Shown one piece after another: positions 1-6,828 of a DNA stretch of 43,288 bases. The stretch lies in contig PLPK01000060.1 in the NCBI GenBank assembly GCA_003159795.1, positions 2,646 to 45,933 on the forward strand, read 5' to 3'. The notes below the pieces were generated by a model. The model did no database searches and had not been told where the DNA came from. It saw only the letters and a list, made by a program, of their open reading frames with translations. Position 1 is the first letter of the stretch. Each line of letters starts with the position of its first letter. This DNA is from Acidimicrobiaceae bacterium (GTDB taxonomy: Bacteria; Actinomycetota; Acidimicrobiia; Acidimicrobiales; Bog-793). The position numbers and the translations under genes were made by a program.

Positions 1-395
1 CGCTCCTCGGCGGAAGATTTCGACTCGCGCTTGACGCGGATGGGGCCGAGCGAGACGTTCTCGAGCGCAGTCATGTGCGGGAACAGGTTGAACCTCTGGA
101 AGACCATGCCGATCTGGGCCCGTTTCGCGCAGATCTCCTTGTCTCTCAGTTCGTACAGCCGGCCGCCGTGCTGGCGGTAGCCGACGAGGTCACCGTCGAC
201 CGACAACCGACCGGCGGTGACCTTCTCCAGGTGGTTGATGCAACGGAGCAGTGTGCTCTTGCCCGATCCCGAGGGACCGATGAGACAGGTCACCTGACTC
301 TTCGCGACCTCCAGGTCGACCCCGCGCAGGGCCTCGAAACGACCGTACGACTTGCACACACCTTCGGCCCTGACGGCGAGCTCACCGGTCCACAT
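1..395 (-). CDS. Polar amino-acid ABC transporter ATP-binding protein, partial
   Basis: N-terminal part of a GlnQ/HisP-type ATPase; the rest lies beyond the window start. Read on the minus strand, it starts with ATG at 395, with GGAG about 11 bases upstream, three bases after the permease stop. The translation begins MWTGELAVRAEGVCKSYGRF. It contains a Walker A motif GPSGSGKST at about residue 40 and a Q-loop region MVFQRFNLFPHMTALEN. The latter wording is typical of polar amino-acid importers (glutamine, histidine, arginine). The signature and Walker B motifs are not in view. It is the last gene of the binding protein-permease-ATPase operon and would energise import at the cytoplasmic face of the membrane. 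Family assignment is firm; the substrate is unknown. Confidence 0.9.
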   Translation of the reverse strand, partial: MWTGELAVRAEGVCKSYGRFEALRGVDLEVAKSQVTCLIGPSGSGKSTLLRCINHLEKVTAGRLSVDGDLVGYRQHGGRLYELRDKEICAKRAQIGMVFQRFNLFPHMTALENVSLGPIRVKRESKSSAEE

Positions 396-398
396 CGC

Positions 399-1412
399 CT
401 ACAACTCCGATCCGGGACGGCCGAGCGAGTCGATCTGCAGGATCGTGTTCTCCTGGCGCAGGCTGAACACGGCGACGCGTCGGCGCAACCGCTGGTACGG
501 AGTGGGCGGGAGCTCGCGCAGCGCGCCCTTCGCGAAGTGGCGCTCCACGTAGTACTGGCCGATCGAGAGGAACGTCGTCACGATCAGGTACCAGATGCAC
601 GCGACCATGAGCATCGGCACGATCTCGTACGTCCGTGAGTAGATGAGCTCCACCGAGAACAGCAGCTCGGCAACGCTGATGACGCTCACGAGCGACGACG
701 TCTTCAGCATCGAGATCGTCTCGTTCCCCGTCGGCGGGATGATCACCCGCATCGCCTGTGGGAGCACGATGCGTCGCAGCGTCTGCCCGCGGGTCATCCC
801 GAGGGCGTGGGCGGCCTCGGTCTGGCCCTCGTCGACCGACAGGATCCCCGCCCGCACGATCTCGGACATGTAGGCGCCCTCGTTGAGACCGAGGGCGATC
901 ACTCCGGCAACGAATGGCGTCACCAGAGCGTTCGCACTGAAGTGGACAAACGCGGGGCCGAACGGGATGCCGAGAGTCAGCTGCGGATACAGGTAGGCGA
1001 TGAAGTTCCAGAAGACAACCTGGACGAGAACGGGAGTGCCACGGAAGAACCAGATGTACAGCCAGCTCGCGCCCAAAACGAGCGGATTCGTCGACAGGCG
1101 CATGACGGCGAACACGATCCCGAGGAAGACGCCGATCACCATCGCGAGCACGGTCAGCTCGACCGTGATCTCGAGACCGAGGAGAATCGGCTTCGCGGTG
1201 AAGTACTGGCCGACGATGCTCCACTGATAGCGCGGCGTGTGCTGCCCGTAGCGATCGGTCCACGAGTACGCGAGCGTGTGGACGAGCATCGCCGCCAGCA
1301 GGACAACGACCGCCCCGGCGACCCAACGCCCCGGATGACGGACGGGCACCGCAGTGATTGCGCCTCCGGGCGGGCGCGCCTCGGGCGCGCCCGCCGGGTT
1401 CGGCGACGTCAC
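399..1412 (-). CDS. Amino-acid ABC transporter permease (HisM/GlnP family)
   Basis: A 337-residue inner-membrane permease. It starts with GTG at 1412, preceded by GAAAGG. A Pro/Ala-rich cytoplasmic N terminus is followed by a first membrane helix at about 29-50. The BPD_transp_1 domain then begins near residue 73 with YFTAKPILLGLEITVELTVL, the usual opening of polar amino-acid permeases. The EAA loop that docks with the ATPase is visible as EAAHALGMTRGQTLRRIVLPQA at about 200-220. About 40 extra charged residues follow the last helix. It sits between the binding-protein gene and the ATPase gene on the same strand, so the three form one importer. The substrate cannot be read from the sequence. 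Confidence 0.92.
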   Translation of the reverse strand: MTSPNPAGAPEARPPGGAITAVPVRHPGRWVAGAVVVLLAAMLVHTLAYSWTDRYGQHTPRYQWSIVGQYFTAKPILLGLEITVELTVLAMVIGVFLGIVFAVMRLSTNPLVLGASWLYIWFFRGTPVLVQVVFWNFIAYLYPQLTLGIPFGPAFVHFSANALVTPFVAGVIALGLNEGAYMSEIVRAGILSVDEGQTEAAHALGMTRGQTLRRIVLPQAMRVIIPPTGNETISMLKTSSLVSVISVAELLFSVELIYSRTYEIVPMLMVACIWYLIVTTFLSIGQYYVERHFAKGALRELPPTPYQRLRRRVAVFSLRQENTILQIDSLGRPGSEL

Positions 1413-1463
1413 GACGTGCGCCTTTCTGCGGCTACCGTCGGTTCACCCGCAACGCACGACTGG

Positions 1464-2345
1464 CTAGCGTTTCGCGCCGTTGAGGACGGGCTTGGTGATC
1501 GCGCCCGACTCGAGGCCCCACTTGTCGAGGATCTTCGTGTAGATCCCGTCGGCCATGAGCGCCTTGACCGCGCCGAGCACCGCTCTCGCCATGCCGTTCT
1601 TCGGCACCGCGATCCCGTAGGGCGCCGTCTCGAACGCCTTGCCGTCGAGCTTGAACTGGTGCTTGGACTTGGCGACGATGTACCCGGCCACCTGCGAGTC
1701 CGCGAAGCCGATCTGCTGACGGCCCGAGGAGACGGCGAGGTTGGCCTCGCTCTGGGTCGAGTAGGTGCCGATGCTGACGCCGCACTTCTTCGCCTGGGAC
1801 TGGGCGTCGGTCGCCTCGGTCGTACCGAGCTCGACTGACACCGAGTGGTTACAGAGTGACTTCAGGCCGTTCAGCTTGAGCTTGCTGTTGGCCGGGACGT
1901 AGAACGCCTCGCCGGCGCTGAAATAGTCGACGAAGTCGACCACCTTCTCGCGGATCTTCTCGTCGGTGAACGACGACAGACCAAGGTCGTACATGCCGGC
2001 GCCCATGCCGGTGAGGATCGTCGAGAACACCACGTTCTGGAGCGTGATCTTCAACCCGAGCACCTGACCGATGGCGTATGCGAGATCGGCGTCCATGCCG
2101 ACGATCTTGCCGTTGGCCGCCACGAACTCGTCGGGCGCGTAGGTCGCATCCATCGCGACGACGACGGAGGACTTGTCCCTCACCGATTTGGGAACCTCGG
2201 CGGCAAGCGTCTTGGATTTCGGAGCCGTCGGGATCTTCGACCCTCCGCCGCTCGCCGCAGCTGTGTTCACGATTGCTAGAAGAGAAACCGCAGATAGGAG
2301 CGTCGCGCCGAGCGTGAGCACACGACGAGTAGGAAGGAGCCGCAC
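1464..2345 (-). CDS. Extracellular amino-acid-binding protein of ABC importer
   Basis: A 293-residue solute-binding protein of the SBP_bac_3 family. A GTG start at 2345 has GGAGGT seven bases upstream. Residues 1-32 form a classical signal peptide (basic start, hydrophobic core, cleavage near TAAAS) with no lipobox cysteine, so the protein may be secreted or attached otherwise. The mature part has family hallmarks: YAPDEFVAANGKIVGMDADLA (ligand-contact and first-lobe region), a second-lobe segment beginning VSVELGTTEATDAQ, and a C-terminal KNGMARAVLGAVKALMADG helix. Two cysteines (SLCNHS and KKCGVS) could form a disulfide. It is the first gene of the importer operon, 51 bases before the permease. 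Confidence 0.92.
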   Translation of the reverse strand: MRLLPTRRVLTLGATLLSAVSLLAIVNTAAASGGGSKIPTAPKSKTLAAEVPKSVRDKSSVVVAMDATYAPDEFVAANGKIVGMDADLAYAIGQVLGLKITLQNVVFSTILTGMGAGMYDLGLSSFTDEKIREKVVDFVDYFSAGEAFYVPANSKLKLNGLKSLCNHSVSVELGTTEATDAQSQAKKCGVSIGTYSTQSEANLAVSSGRQQIGFADSQVAGYIVAKSKHQFKLDGKAFETAPYGIAVPKNGMARAVLGAVKALMADGIYTKILDKWGLESGAITKPVLNGAKR

Positions 2346-2374
2346 AATTCACCTCCATGGGGTTGAAACCGAAC

Positions 2375-2384
2375 ATTCATACCA
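2375..2384 (-). promoter_or_regulatory. Possible extended -10 element for the amino-acid importer operon
   Basis: Read on the minus strand, TGGTATGAAT gives a TGn extension followed by TATGAAT, about 30 bases before the binding-protein start codon. No convincing -35 hexamer is seen at the usual spacing, which is tolerated for extended -10 promoters. The assignment rests on the match and position only. Confidence 0.3.
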
Positions 2385-2395
2385 TGGCAATGTTT

Positions 2396-2430
2396 GGAAC
2401 CCTGGCGCAAAACCTGTCGCACCAGGTTCC
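2396..2430. repeat. Imperfect inverted repeat upstream of the importer operon
   Basis: The arms GGAACC(C)TGG and CCAGGTTCC pair over nine bases with one bulged C, separated by 16 bases. It lies just upstream of the putative -10 element of the amino-acid importer genes, where an operator would sit. No regulator gene is adjacent. Confidence 0.35.
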
Positions 2431-2595
2431 GCCCGAGGCGACCCGTGCCATGCCCCGCGGGAACCGTCGACCATGATCGGGGTCTCCGCCGGACGACGGG
2501 ATGGCGCGTTCGGGCTAGGTTGCCGGAGCGATCCGACCACGACGAGACGAAATCGGAGTCCCCTCGGGACCGTCGGGGAGCCAAGGCCGTGACGC

Positions 2596-2630
2596 GACAT
2601 CACCACCCGCAGATCGCGGGTGGTGATGTC
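2596..2630. terminator. Perfect 15-bp hairpin, probable terminator
   Basis: Arms GACATCACCACCCGC and GCGGGTGGTGATGTC are perfectly complementary, with a five-base loop AGATC. It lies 80 bases downstream of the minus-strand membrane-protein gene ending at 2710 and before the promoter region of the importer operon, the position expected for a terminator. There is no T-tract on either side, as is common for hairpin terminators in high-GC actinobacteria. An operator function is an alternative. Confidence 0.6.
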
Positions 2631-2709
2631 AAACAGAAGACGCCCGGAGCGGTCGCGCGCCCGACCGCACCACCCCTAGGGGGTCATGCGTTCCTGGTTC
2701 GGCGGCGCG

Positions 2710-3183
2710 TCAGGCGCCAACGCTGTTCTGGCCGGACTTCGAGCCCTGGAGCTTCTTCACGAACGGCATCACGTACGGCGCGACCGCGACGATCGCGGCG
2801 ATGAGGCTGATGAAGGCCCCGTAGCGCCACCCCACGCCCGAGCCTCCCGGCTTGGCGAGGAATGCAATCAGCACGAGAAGGAAGTTGATCGCTGTCGCGA
2901 CGAACAAGAGCGTCTCCTGCGGGAACGGCAACTTGAACGGCATCTCCTCGAACAGCGCGCGAACCACCAGATAGGCGAGGATGACGAGGCAGAGGATCAA
3001 GTCGATGTAGAGGAACCCGTGTGCCGACAGTCCGGATTCTGTCGCGCTGTAGGTGTAGACGCCGTAGCTCGCGCTCGCGCCGAACCAGGACAGAAACAGC
3101 GAAATGAACAGCACGAAGGTCGCGACCCCGACGATGCGGTCGTTCTTCGTCCATCGAGCGGCATCAAACTTTACTTCGGCCAT
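2710..3183 (-). CDS. Small four-helix membrane protein of unknown function
   Basis: A 157-residue integral membrane protein. I place the start at ATG 3183, which follows AAGGGGG and gives MAEVKFDAARWTKNDRIVGV; the open frame continues upstream but becomes low-complexity. Four hydrophobic segments lie at about 16-36, 56-76, 88-108 and 120-140. The first helix is followed by an outward Gly/Ser/Tyr-rich loop (ASASYGVYTYSATESG). The cytoplasmic C terminus ends in a Lys/Ser-rich tail. No enzymatic motif is seen and no named family is recognised. It is divergent from the SOS-boxed gene at 3501 and is followed by a strong hairpin. Confidence 0.75.
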   Translation of the reverse strand: MAEVKFDAARWTKNDRIVGVATFVLFISLFLSWFGASASYGVYTYSATESGLSAHGFLYIDLILCLVILAYLVVRALFEEMPFKLPFPQETLLFVATAINFLLVLIAFLAKPGGSGVGWRYGAFISLIAAIVAVAPYVMPFVKKLQGSKSGQNSVGA

Positions 3184-3284
3184 CGGGCCCCCTTGTTCTT
3201 CAAGCGACGAATCCCCGCGCACTTCTTGCGCAGGGTGTGACCGAACGGTACTCGCGATTAAACCTAACGTGCCGGGATGCAGCG

Positions 3285-3318
3285 ACGTGCATGCGTGCAC
3301 GGGCGTACACGCGCGTAC
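3285..3318. repeat. Alternating purine-pyrimidine tract
   Basis: Two adjacent runs of strictly alternating purine and pyrimidine (3285-3301 and 3303-3318), built from GTGCATGC, GTGCAC and GTACACGCGC steps. They lie in the 317-base divergent intergenic region between 3183 and 3501. Such sequence is prone to Z-DNA or cruciform formation. It may simply reflect low complexity in high-GC DNA. Confidence 0.4.
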
Positions 3319-3448
3319 CAGATCCTCGGCCGTGGCGCGCTCGGCGGCGGGCACGCGGCCCGGTTCTCATGCGCTCCCTTGCCCCTGGCTGAACCTCACC
3401 TGCATTCTGGCTGGTGGGGACAGATCCACAGGATGCCCTCTTGCGCTC

Positions 3449-3474
3449 CACTATCGAACAGGTGTTCGATAGTG
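3449..3474 (+). promoter_or_regulatory. LexA-binding SOS box upstream of the 3501 gene
   Basis: A 26-base palindrome with perfect 12-base arms (CACTATCGAACA and TGTTCGATAGTG) around a GG centre. Its core, 3454-3469, reads TCGAACAGGTGTTCGA, an exact match to the actinobacterial LexA box TCGAAC-N4-GTTCGA. It ends 14 bases before the Shine-Dalgarno sequence of the plus-strand gene at 3501, so it should overlap that promoter. The minus-strand gene at 3183 lies 266 bases away and is a less likely target. Binding is inferred from the consensus match. Confidence 0.8.
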
Positions 3475-3500
3475 CGCGGCATGAGCGAAAGGAGCCGGCG

Positions 3501-3725
3501 ATGGGCGTGATGCGCATCTTGGACAGCAGCGGTGACACCAAGGTCCTCTGGGAGGTGAGCGACGACGAGGCGCTCGCCAGGGCGGCAAGCCTGTTCGACG
3601 AGCTCTCCTCCGAGGGCAAGCTCGCCTTCGAGCGGAAGGGTTCGCAAACCGAGACCTCGCGGATCAGGGAGTTCGATCCAGACGCGGAGGAGATCATCTG
3701 GGTGCGCCCAATCCAGGGCGGATGA
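3501..3725 (+). CDS. Small 74-residue protein ending in Gly-Gly, probably SOS-induced
   Basis: Start chosen at ATG 3501 because AAAGGAG lies seven bases before it and the SOS box lies just upstream; the longer reading from 3414 would translate through the operator. The protein is acidic. Its apparent order is strand (VMRILDS), turn, strand (TKVLWEV), amphipathic helix (DDEALARAASLFDELSSEG), strand (KLAFERK), strand (SRIREFD) and a final strand (EIIWVRPIQGG). That order resembles a beta-grasp fold, and the chain ends in a diglycine. I do not recognise a named family. The next gene begins one base after the stop, so the two are almost certainly co-transcribed. Function unknown; a ubiquitin-like role is speculative. 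Confidence 0.75.
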   Translation: MGVMRILDSSGDTKVLWEVSDDEALARAASLFDELSSEGKLAFERKGSQTETSRIREFDPDAEEIIWVRPIQGG

Positions 3726-3726
3726 G

Positions 3727-4341
3727 TTGCCTTCGCTGCAACCATTAGAGGAGCTTCCCGGAAGTGGTCTCCTCGTCGAGGTTGTCGGCGGCGACCACGA
3801 CGGGGAGCTCCTCGTCCTCGTCTCCGAGCGCAGGGGGTCGAGGTGCCGCCGGGCCGCCGACCTTCTCGGGCCGTGCGAGATCGGCGATGACGTGCGCGCG
3901 ACCCTGGCACTGGTCGAGGGGGACCGCCGCGGGTCTTCCCGCGACGTCGCGAGGGGTCCCGGACGGGTCAGGGCGCGACGCCCCAGGACAACGCAGGTGC
4001 GTTCCTCCTCGAGCCAGATCGAGGCGCGCTGGCTGTTGGAGTCGCTCCTCGACGAGGTCCAACTCGCCTCGTGGCGCGACCACGGCCGGTTCGAGGTGCC
4101 GGTACCCGACGGGACGGTCGAGCTCGGCGAGCTCTACAACCTGCACTATCGCCGTCACGACGGTCGCGAGTTCGCCATCTGCGTCGTGCCGCGTTCCCAC
4201 GCGTCGCTACCGCTCGACGACATCTGGACCAACCTGCTGCTCTTGCTGCGATCGGATCCCGAGAGGTTCTTCGGGGTCGCCAATTACCGCGAGTACGACT
4301 CGTTTGGGGCGTTGCTCCCCGGGCCGGTGCCGAGAGCCTGA
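3727..4341 (+). CDS. Protein of unknown function, partner of the small SOS-boxed gene
   Basis: A 204-residue protein. The first start in frame is TTG at 3727, one base after the upstream stop; an internal start is possible because the first ~95 residues are Arg/Ser-rich and less protein-like. Residues from about 97 onward look like a compact folded domain: RWLLESLLDEVQLASWRDHG, then a beta-rich stretch (FEVPVPDGTVELGELYNLHY), EFAICVVPRSHASLPLDDIW, and a helix with LLLLLRSDPERFFGVANYRE. No catalytic motif is clear. It should share the LexA-controlled promoter of the preceding gene and ends 90 bases from the convergent S4 gene. No family recognised. Confidence 0.6.
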   Translation: MPSLQPLEELPGSGLLVEVVGGDHDGELLVLVSERRGSRCRRAADLLGPCEIGDDVRATLALVEGDRRGSSRDVARGPGRVRARRPRTTQVRSSSSQIEARWLLESLLDEVQLASWRDHGRFEVPVPDGTVELGELYNLHYRRHDGREFAICVVPRSHASLPLDDIWTNLLLLLRSDPERFFGVANYREYDSFGALLPGPVPRA

Positions 4342-4431
4342 ACTCGCCCCACCGCGCCAAGCACTTCCGCTGGGTGGAGTTTGAAGGCGCGAACGGCCCG
4401 CCCCTCATCGATGCCCGGGCGCACCGGCCGG

Positions 4432-4794
4432 TCAGCGTCCCCGCACACGGTCGAGCCGCCGGCGGTCCCGCTTCGTCGGGCGACCGGTGGCGGAGTCCCG
4501 GACGAACACGGCCGGCTCGGAACCTTGCGGGGGGACATCCGGCGTGTGGTCGACGAAGCACGACGCGGCGGCGGGTGGCCCGACCCGCTTGTCGATCACC
4601 TCGACGACCTCGACGATCCGCTCACGCCCGTGGGCCCGCGCCGTGACACGGTCACCAACTCTCACGTTGGCCGCCGGCTTCACGCGGGCTCCGTTGAGCC
4701 GGACGTGCCCGCCACGGCACGCCGCCGTCGCCTCAGTGCGGGACTTGAAAACGCGCACCGCCCAGAGCCAGCGGTCGATCCTCGTCGACTCCAC
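4432..4794 (-). CDS. RNA-binding S4-domain protein, Hsp15/HslR-like
   Basis: About 120 residues from a GTG at 4794, giving VESTRIDRWLWAVRVFKSRT. This is the standard opening of Hsp15-type S4 proteins (RIDKWLWAARFFKTR). The S4 fold spans about residues 4-65: TEATAACRGGHVRLNGARVK, then the strand pair VGDRVTARAHGRERIVEVVEV. The C-terminal ~40 residues are basic (TGRPTKRDRRRLDRVRGR), typical of the family tail. In E. coli Hsp15 binds 50S subunits carrying stalled peptidyl-tRNA; the actinobacterial role is inferred. The frame stays open to 5547, but the upstream part lacks S4 similarity and lies across the nitrilase remnant and the 5252 gene. No strong ribosome binding site precedes the GTG. Confidence 0.82.
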   Translation of the reverse strand: MESTRIDRWLWAVRVFKSRTEATAACRGGHVRLNGARVKPAANVRVGDRVTARAHGRERIVEVVEVIDKRVGPPAAASCFVDHTPDVPPQGSEPAVFVRDSATGRPTKRDRRRLDRVRGR

Positions 4795-4972
4795 CGGCGC
4801 ATCGTTGCACGGGCGGCCACATCGTGGGCGACGAAGCGGGACGGCCGGTGCCCGGCGTTCGACCGGGTGCTGCCGTCCCGACCCGGACTGCGGACCGGGC
4901 CCCGCGCCGCTCGGCCGACCGAGCGCACGGGATACGGTCCGGCGAGCAACATGATGGGAGTCAAAGAGCGCG

Positions 4973-5241
4973 GTGCGGGTGAGATTCGCGGCGATCCGGT
5001 GCGACATCGTCTGGGAGGACGCCCCCGCCAACCATGCGCGTCTCGCCGGCCGGATCGCCGAGGCGGCCGGCAACCGGGCACAGCTCGTGGTCTTGTCCGA
5101 GATGTTCGCGACGAGTTCTCGATGTCGATGGCCCGAGTCGTCGAGGTCGGGTCCGACGAGGCGGCCCTCCTCGTCGACGTCGACTCGGGTCGGGTCGATG
5201 AGATCCGGCCGGGCTACCCGTTCCTCGCGGACAGGAGATAG
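4973..5241 (+). pseudogene. Carbon-nitrogen hydrolase (nitrilase) remnant with internal deletion
   Basis: The GTG at 4973 opens a reading like the N terminus of a nitrilase-superfamily amidase: MRVRFAAIRCDIVWEDAPAN, then AQLVVLSEMFATS, where the Glu of the P/S-E-M-F motif is the first catalytic residue. The reading frame then shifts. The next frame gives FSMSMARVVEVGSDEAALLV and ends RPGYPFLADRR, the usual C terminus of these enzymes (VDPARVAEVR..FPFLADRR). About 170-180 central residues that should carry the catalytic Lys and Cys are missing, so it cannot be active. The following gene starts 10 bases after its stop. Identity of both ends is clear to me from family knowledge; the size of the loss is an estimate. 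Confidence 0.75.
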
Positions 5242-5251
5242 AAAGGCACCC

Positions 5252-5632
5252 ATGGCCGCGGGCGGGCGATACACAGTCAAGTACGGCGCGTTCAGGTTGC
5301 TCATGTCCGCGATGGGGCTCGGCCCGCGCTGTTCCGGTGCCGAGGTCGACGCCGACCGTCTCATCGTGCGGATGGGATGGGGCTTCTCGGCCCAAGTTCC
5401 CCGCTCGGCCATCCGGTCGGCCGAACGAACCCACGGGCTTGTCGGGGGGATCGGTGTGCACGGATGGCGCGGCCGTTGGCTCGTCAACGGCGCCGCCTCG
5501 GGGCTGGTGATGGTCCGGTTCGACCCCGCCCAACGGGCGCGGGTCATGGGCTTCCCGGTGAAGCTCGTGACCCTGTGCCTCAGCCTCGAGGAACCCGACC
5601 GGTTCCTCGCGGAGATCGCAACAGCCCTTTAG
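5252..5632 (+). CDS. Conserved actinobacterial protein of unknown function
   Basis: A 126-residue protein starting at ATG 5252, with GAAAGG five bases upstream. The sequence is beta-rich (RYTVKYGAFRLLMSAM, DADRLIVRMGWGFSAQVPRS, GIGVHGWRGRWLVNGAASG) and ends in a segment LCLSLEEPDRFLAEIATAL. The pattern of short strands and a closing helix resembles small PH-like proteins common in mycobacteria and relatives, but I cannot assign a family with certainty. It follows the nitrilase remnant by 10 bases, so it probably was the second gene of that operon. A hairpin terminator follows at 5665. Confidence 0.75.
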   Translation: MAAGGRYTVKYGAFRLLMSAMGLGPRCSGAEVDADRLIVRMGWGFSAQVPRSAIRSAERTHGLVGGIGVHGWRGRWLVNGAASGLVMVRFDPAQRARVMGFPVKLVTLCLSLEEPDRFLAEIATAL

Positions 5633-5664
5633 TCGGGCCATCCCATCCCCTCCGCCAGAGTCCA

Positions 5665-5689
5665 GTCGGGACCCGGCTTCGGTCCCGAC
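5665..5689 (+). terminator. Nine-bp hairpin, probable terminator
   Basis: GTCGGGACC pairs perfectly with GGTCCCGAC around a seven-base loop, 33 bases after the stop of the 5252 gene and before the GNAT gene. It lacks a T-tract. Confidence 0.55.
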
Positions 5690-5777
5690 ACAGCCGGGCG
5701 CCGCCGCTCGAGCTGACATCTACGGGCCGGCAGGGCTCTGTTTCGACCGCGCGCCGGCCGGCCGGACAGAATCTGCC

Positions 5778-6620
5778 ATGACCTGGCACGTCACCGAGTC
5801 GATCGATGTCTACGCCGAGCACGTCTGGGATCTGCTGGCGCTCCGGGCGGACCTCAACACGATCGCGCTGACCCAGATCACGAGCGCCCGCGGGAGGACG
5901 TCCTGGTCCGGCGAGGAACCGACCTTCGCCTGGTGGAGCCGCGCCGGCAGCACGTCGGGGGCCGTCTCGCTGACACCCCCCTACGAGATGCTGCTGAACG
6001 TCGTGCCGGACGGGACGATGGACGAGCTCGTCCTCGCGCTGCGTCAGCGCGCCACACCGGTCCCGGGTGTCAACGGCACGCCCGGCACGGCGACCCGCTT
6101 CGCCGAGCTGTGGACAGCCGGTACGACGCAACAGACGGTACTCGCGCGCCAACTCCGCCTCTACGCCACGGTGGATCCGGTGGTCCCGGAGCCGGCTCCC
6201 GCGGGCCATGCCCGGCACGCCCGCGCCGACGAGGTCGACCTCATCGTCGGCTGGTACGAGGCGTTCGGCCGCGAGGTCGGAGACCAGCCGGTCGACAACC
6301 GCCCGTTCGTAGAAGAACACGTCGCCGCCGGCCGCGCCTGGATCTGGGAGGACGAAGCCGGCACGGCCACGTCGCTCGCGGCGCGCCACGGGCCCGCCGC
6401 GGGGGTTTCCCGGATTGGTCCGGTCTACACACCTCCCGAGTACCGACGGCGCGGCTACGGCTCAGCGGTCACCGCCGCCTGCACCCGCGACGCGCTCGAC
6501 ACCGACTCGACATCGACTGTCCTTTTCGCCGATCTCGCCAATCTGACGTCGAATGCCATTTACCAGACGATCGGTTACCGGATGCTCGAAGACCGGGTGG
6601 TTCTGAGCTTCGCGGCATGA
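5778..6620 (+). CDS. GNAT-family N-acetyltransferase
   Basis: A 280-residue protein from ATG 5778. The C-terminal ~140 residues form a GNAT domain. The conserved core reads AGVSRIGPVYTPPEYRRRGY: strand 4, then the acetyl-CoA pyrophosphate loop R-R-R-G-Y-G-S at about 223-229. It is followed by the helix SAVTAACTRDAL and the strand/loop LFADLANLTSNAIYQTIGYR, where N and Y are the usual family residues. The N-terminal ~130 residues (WHVTESIDVYAEHVWDLLAL) match the more variable N-terminal region of actinobacterial double-length GNAT proteins. It would transfer an acetyl group in the cytoplasm; the acceptor is unknown. It stands alone between a terminator and the DUF2254 gene. Confidence 0.88.
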   Translation: MTWHVTESIDVYAEHVWDLLALRADLNTIALTQITSARGRTSWSGEEPTFAWWSRAGSTSGAVSLTPPYEMLLNVVPDGTMDELVLALRQRATPVPGVNGTPGTATRFAELWTAGTTQQTVLARQLRLYATVDPVVPEPAPAGHARHARADEVDLIVGWYEAFGREVGDQPVDNRPFVEEHVAAGRAWIWEDEAGTATSLAARHGPAAGVSRIGPVYTPPEYRRRGYGSAVTAACTRDALDTDSTSTVLFADLANLTSNAIYQTIGYRMLEDRVVLSFAA

Positions 6621-6759
6621 ACCCCCGTCGCCAGGGCAAGTCGATGACGCAGCACGAAACCGCAGCCGGGAGCCGCGCTGGCGGAACTAGTGTCAGACAC
6701 GTCGCAGATGGGCGACAGGTGTGCCGGGAAGCCTGGTCGGCGAGGAAAGGACCGTCCGA

Positions 6760-6828
6760 GTGACCGTCGCCAGTCGTCAGGTGTGCCTGTTCGTGCCGTT
6801 TGGCGCTCTCCCGCACCGAGTCCAGTGA
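6760..6828 (+). CDS. Possible 22-codon leader ORF before the DUF2254 gene
   Basis: GTG at 6760 follows AGGAAAGGA at a good distance and opens a 22-residue frame (MTVASRQVCLFVPFGALPHR...) whose TGA overlaps the ATG of the next gene as TGATG. The arrangement would allow translational coupling. It could also be chance, since the peptide has no recognisable features. Confidence 0.3.
   Translation: MTVASRQVCLFVPFGALPHRVQ

Noticed and set aside
4795-5547. N-terminal extension of the S4 protein up to 5547
   Set aside because: The added 250 residues lack S4-family similarity and lie antisense to the nitrilase remnant and the 5252 gene; the family normally begins at RIDRWLWA.
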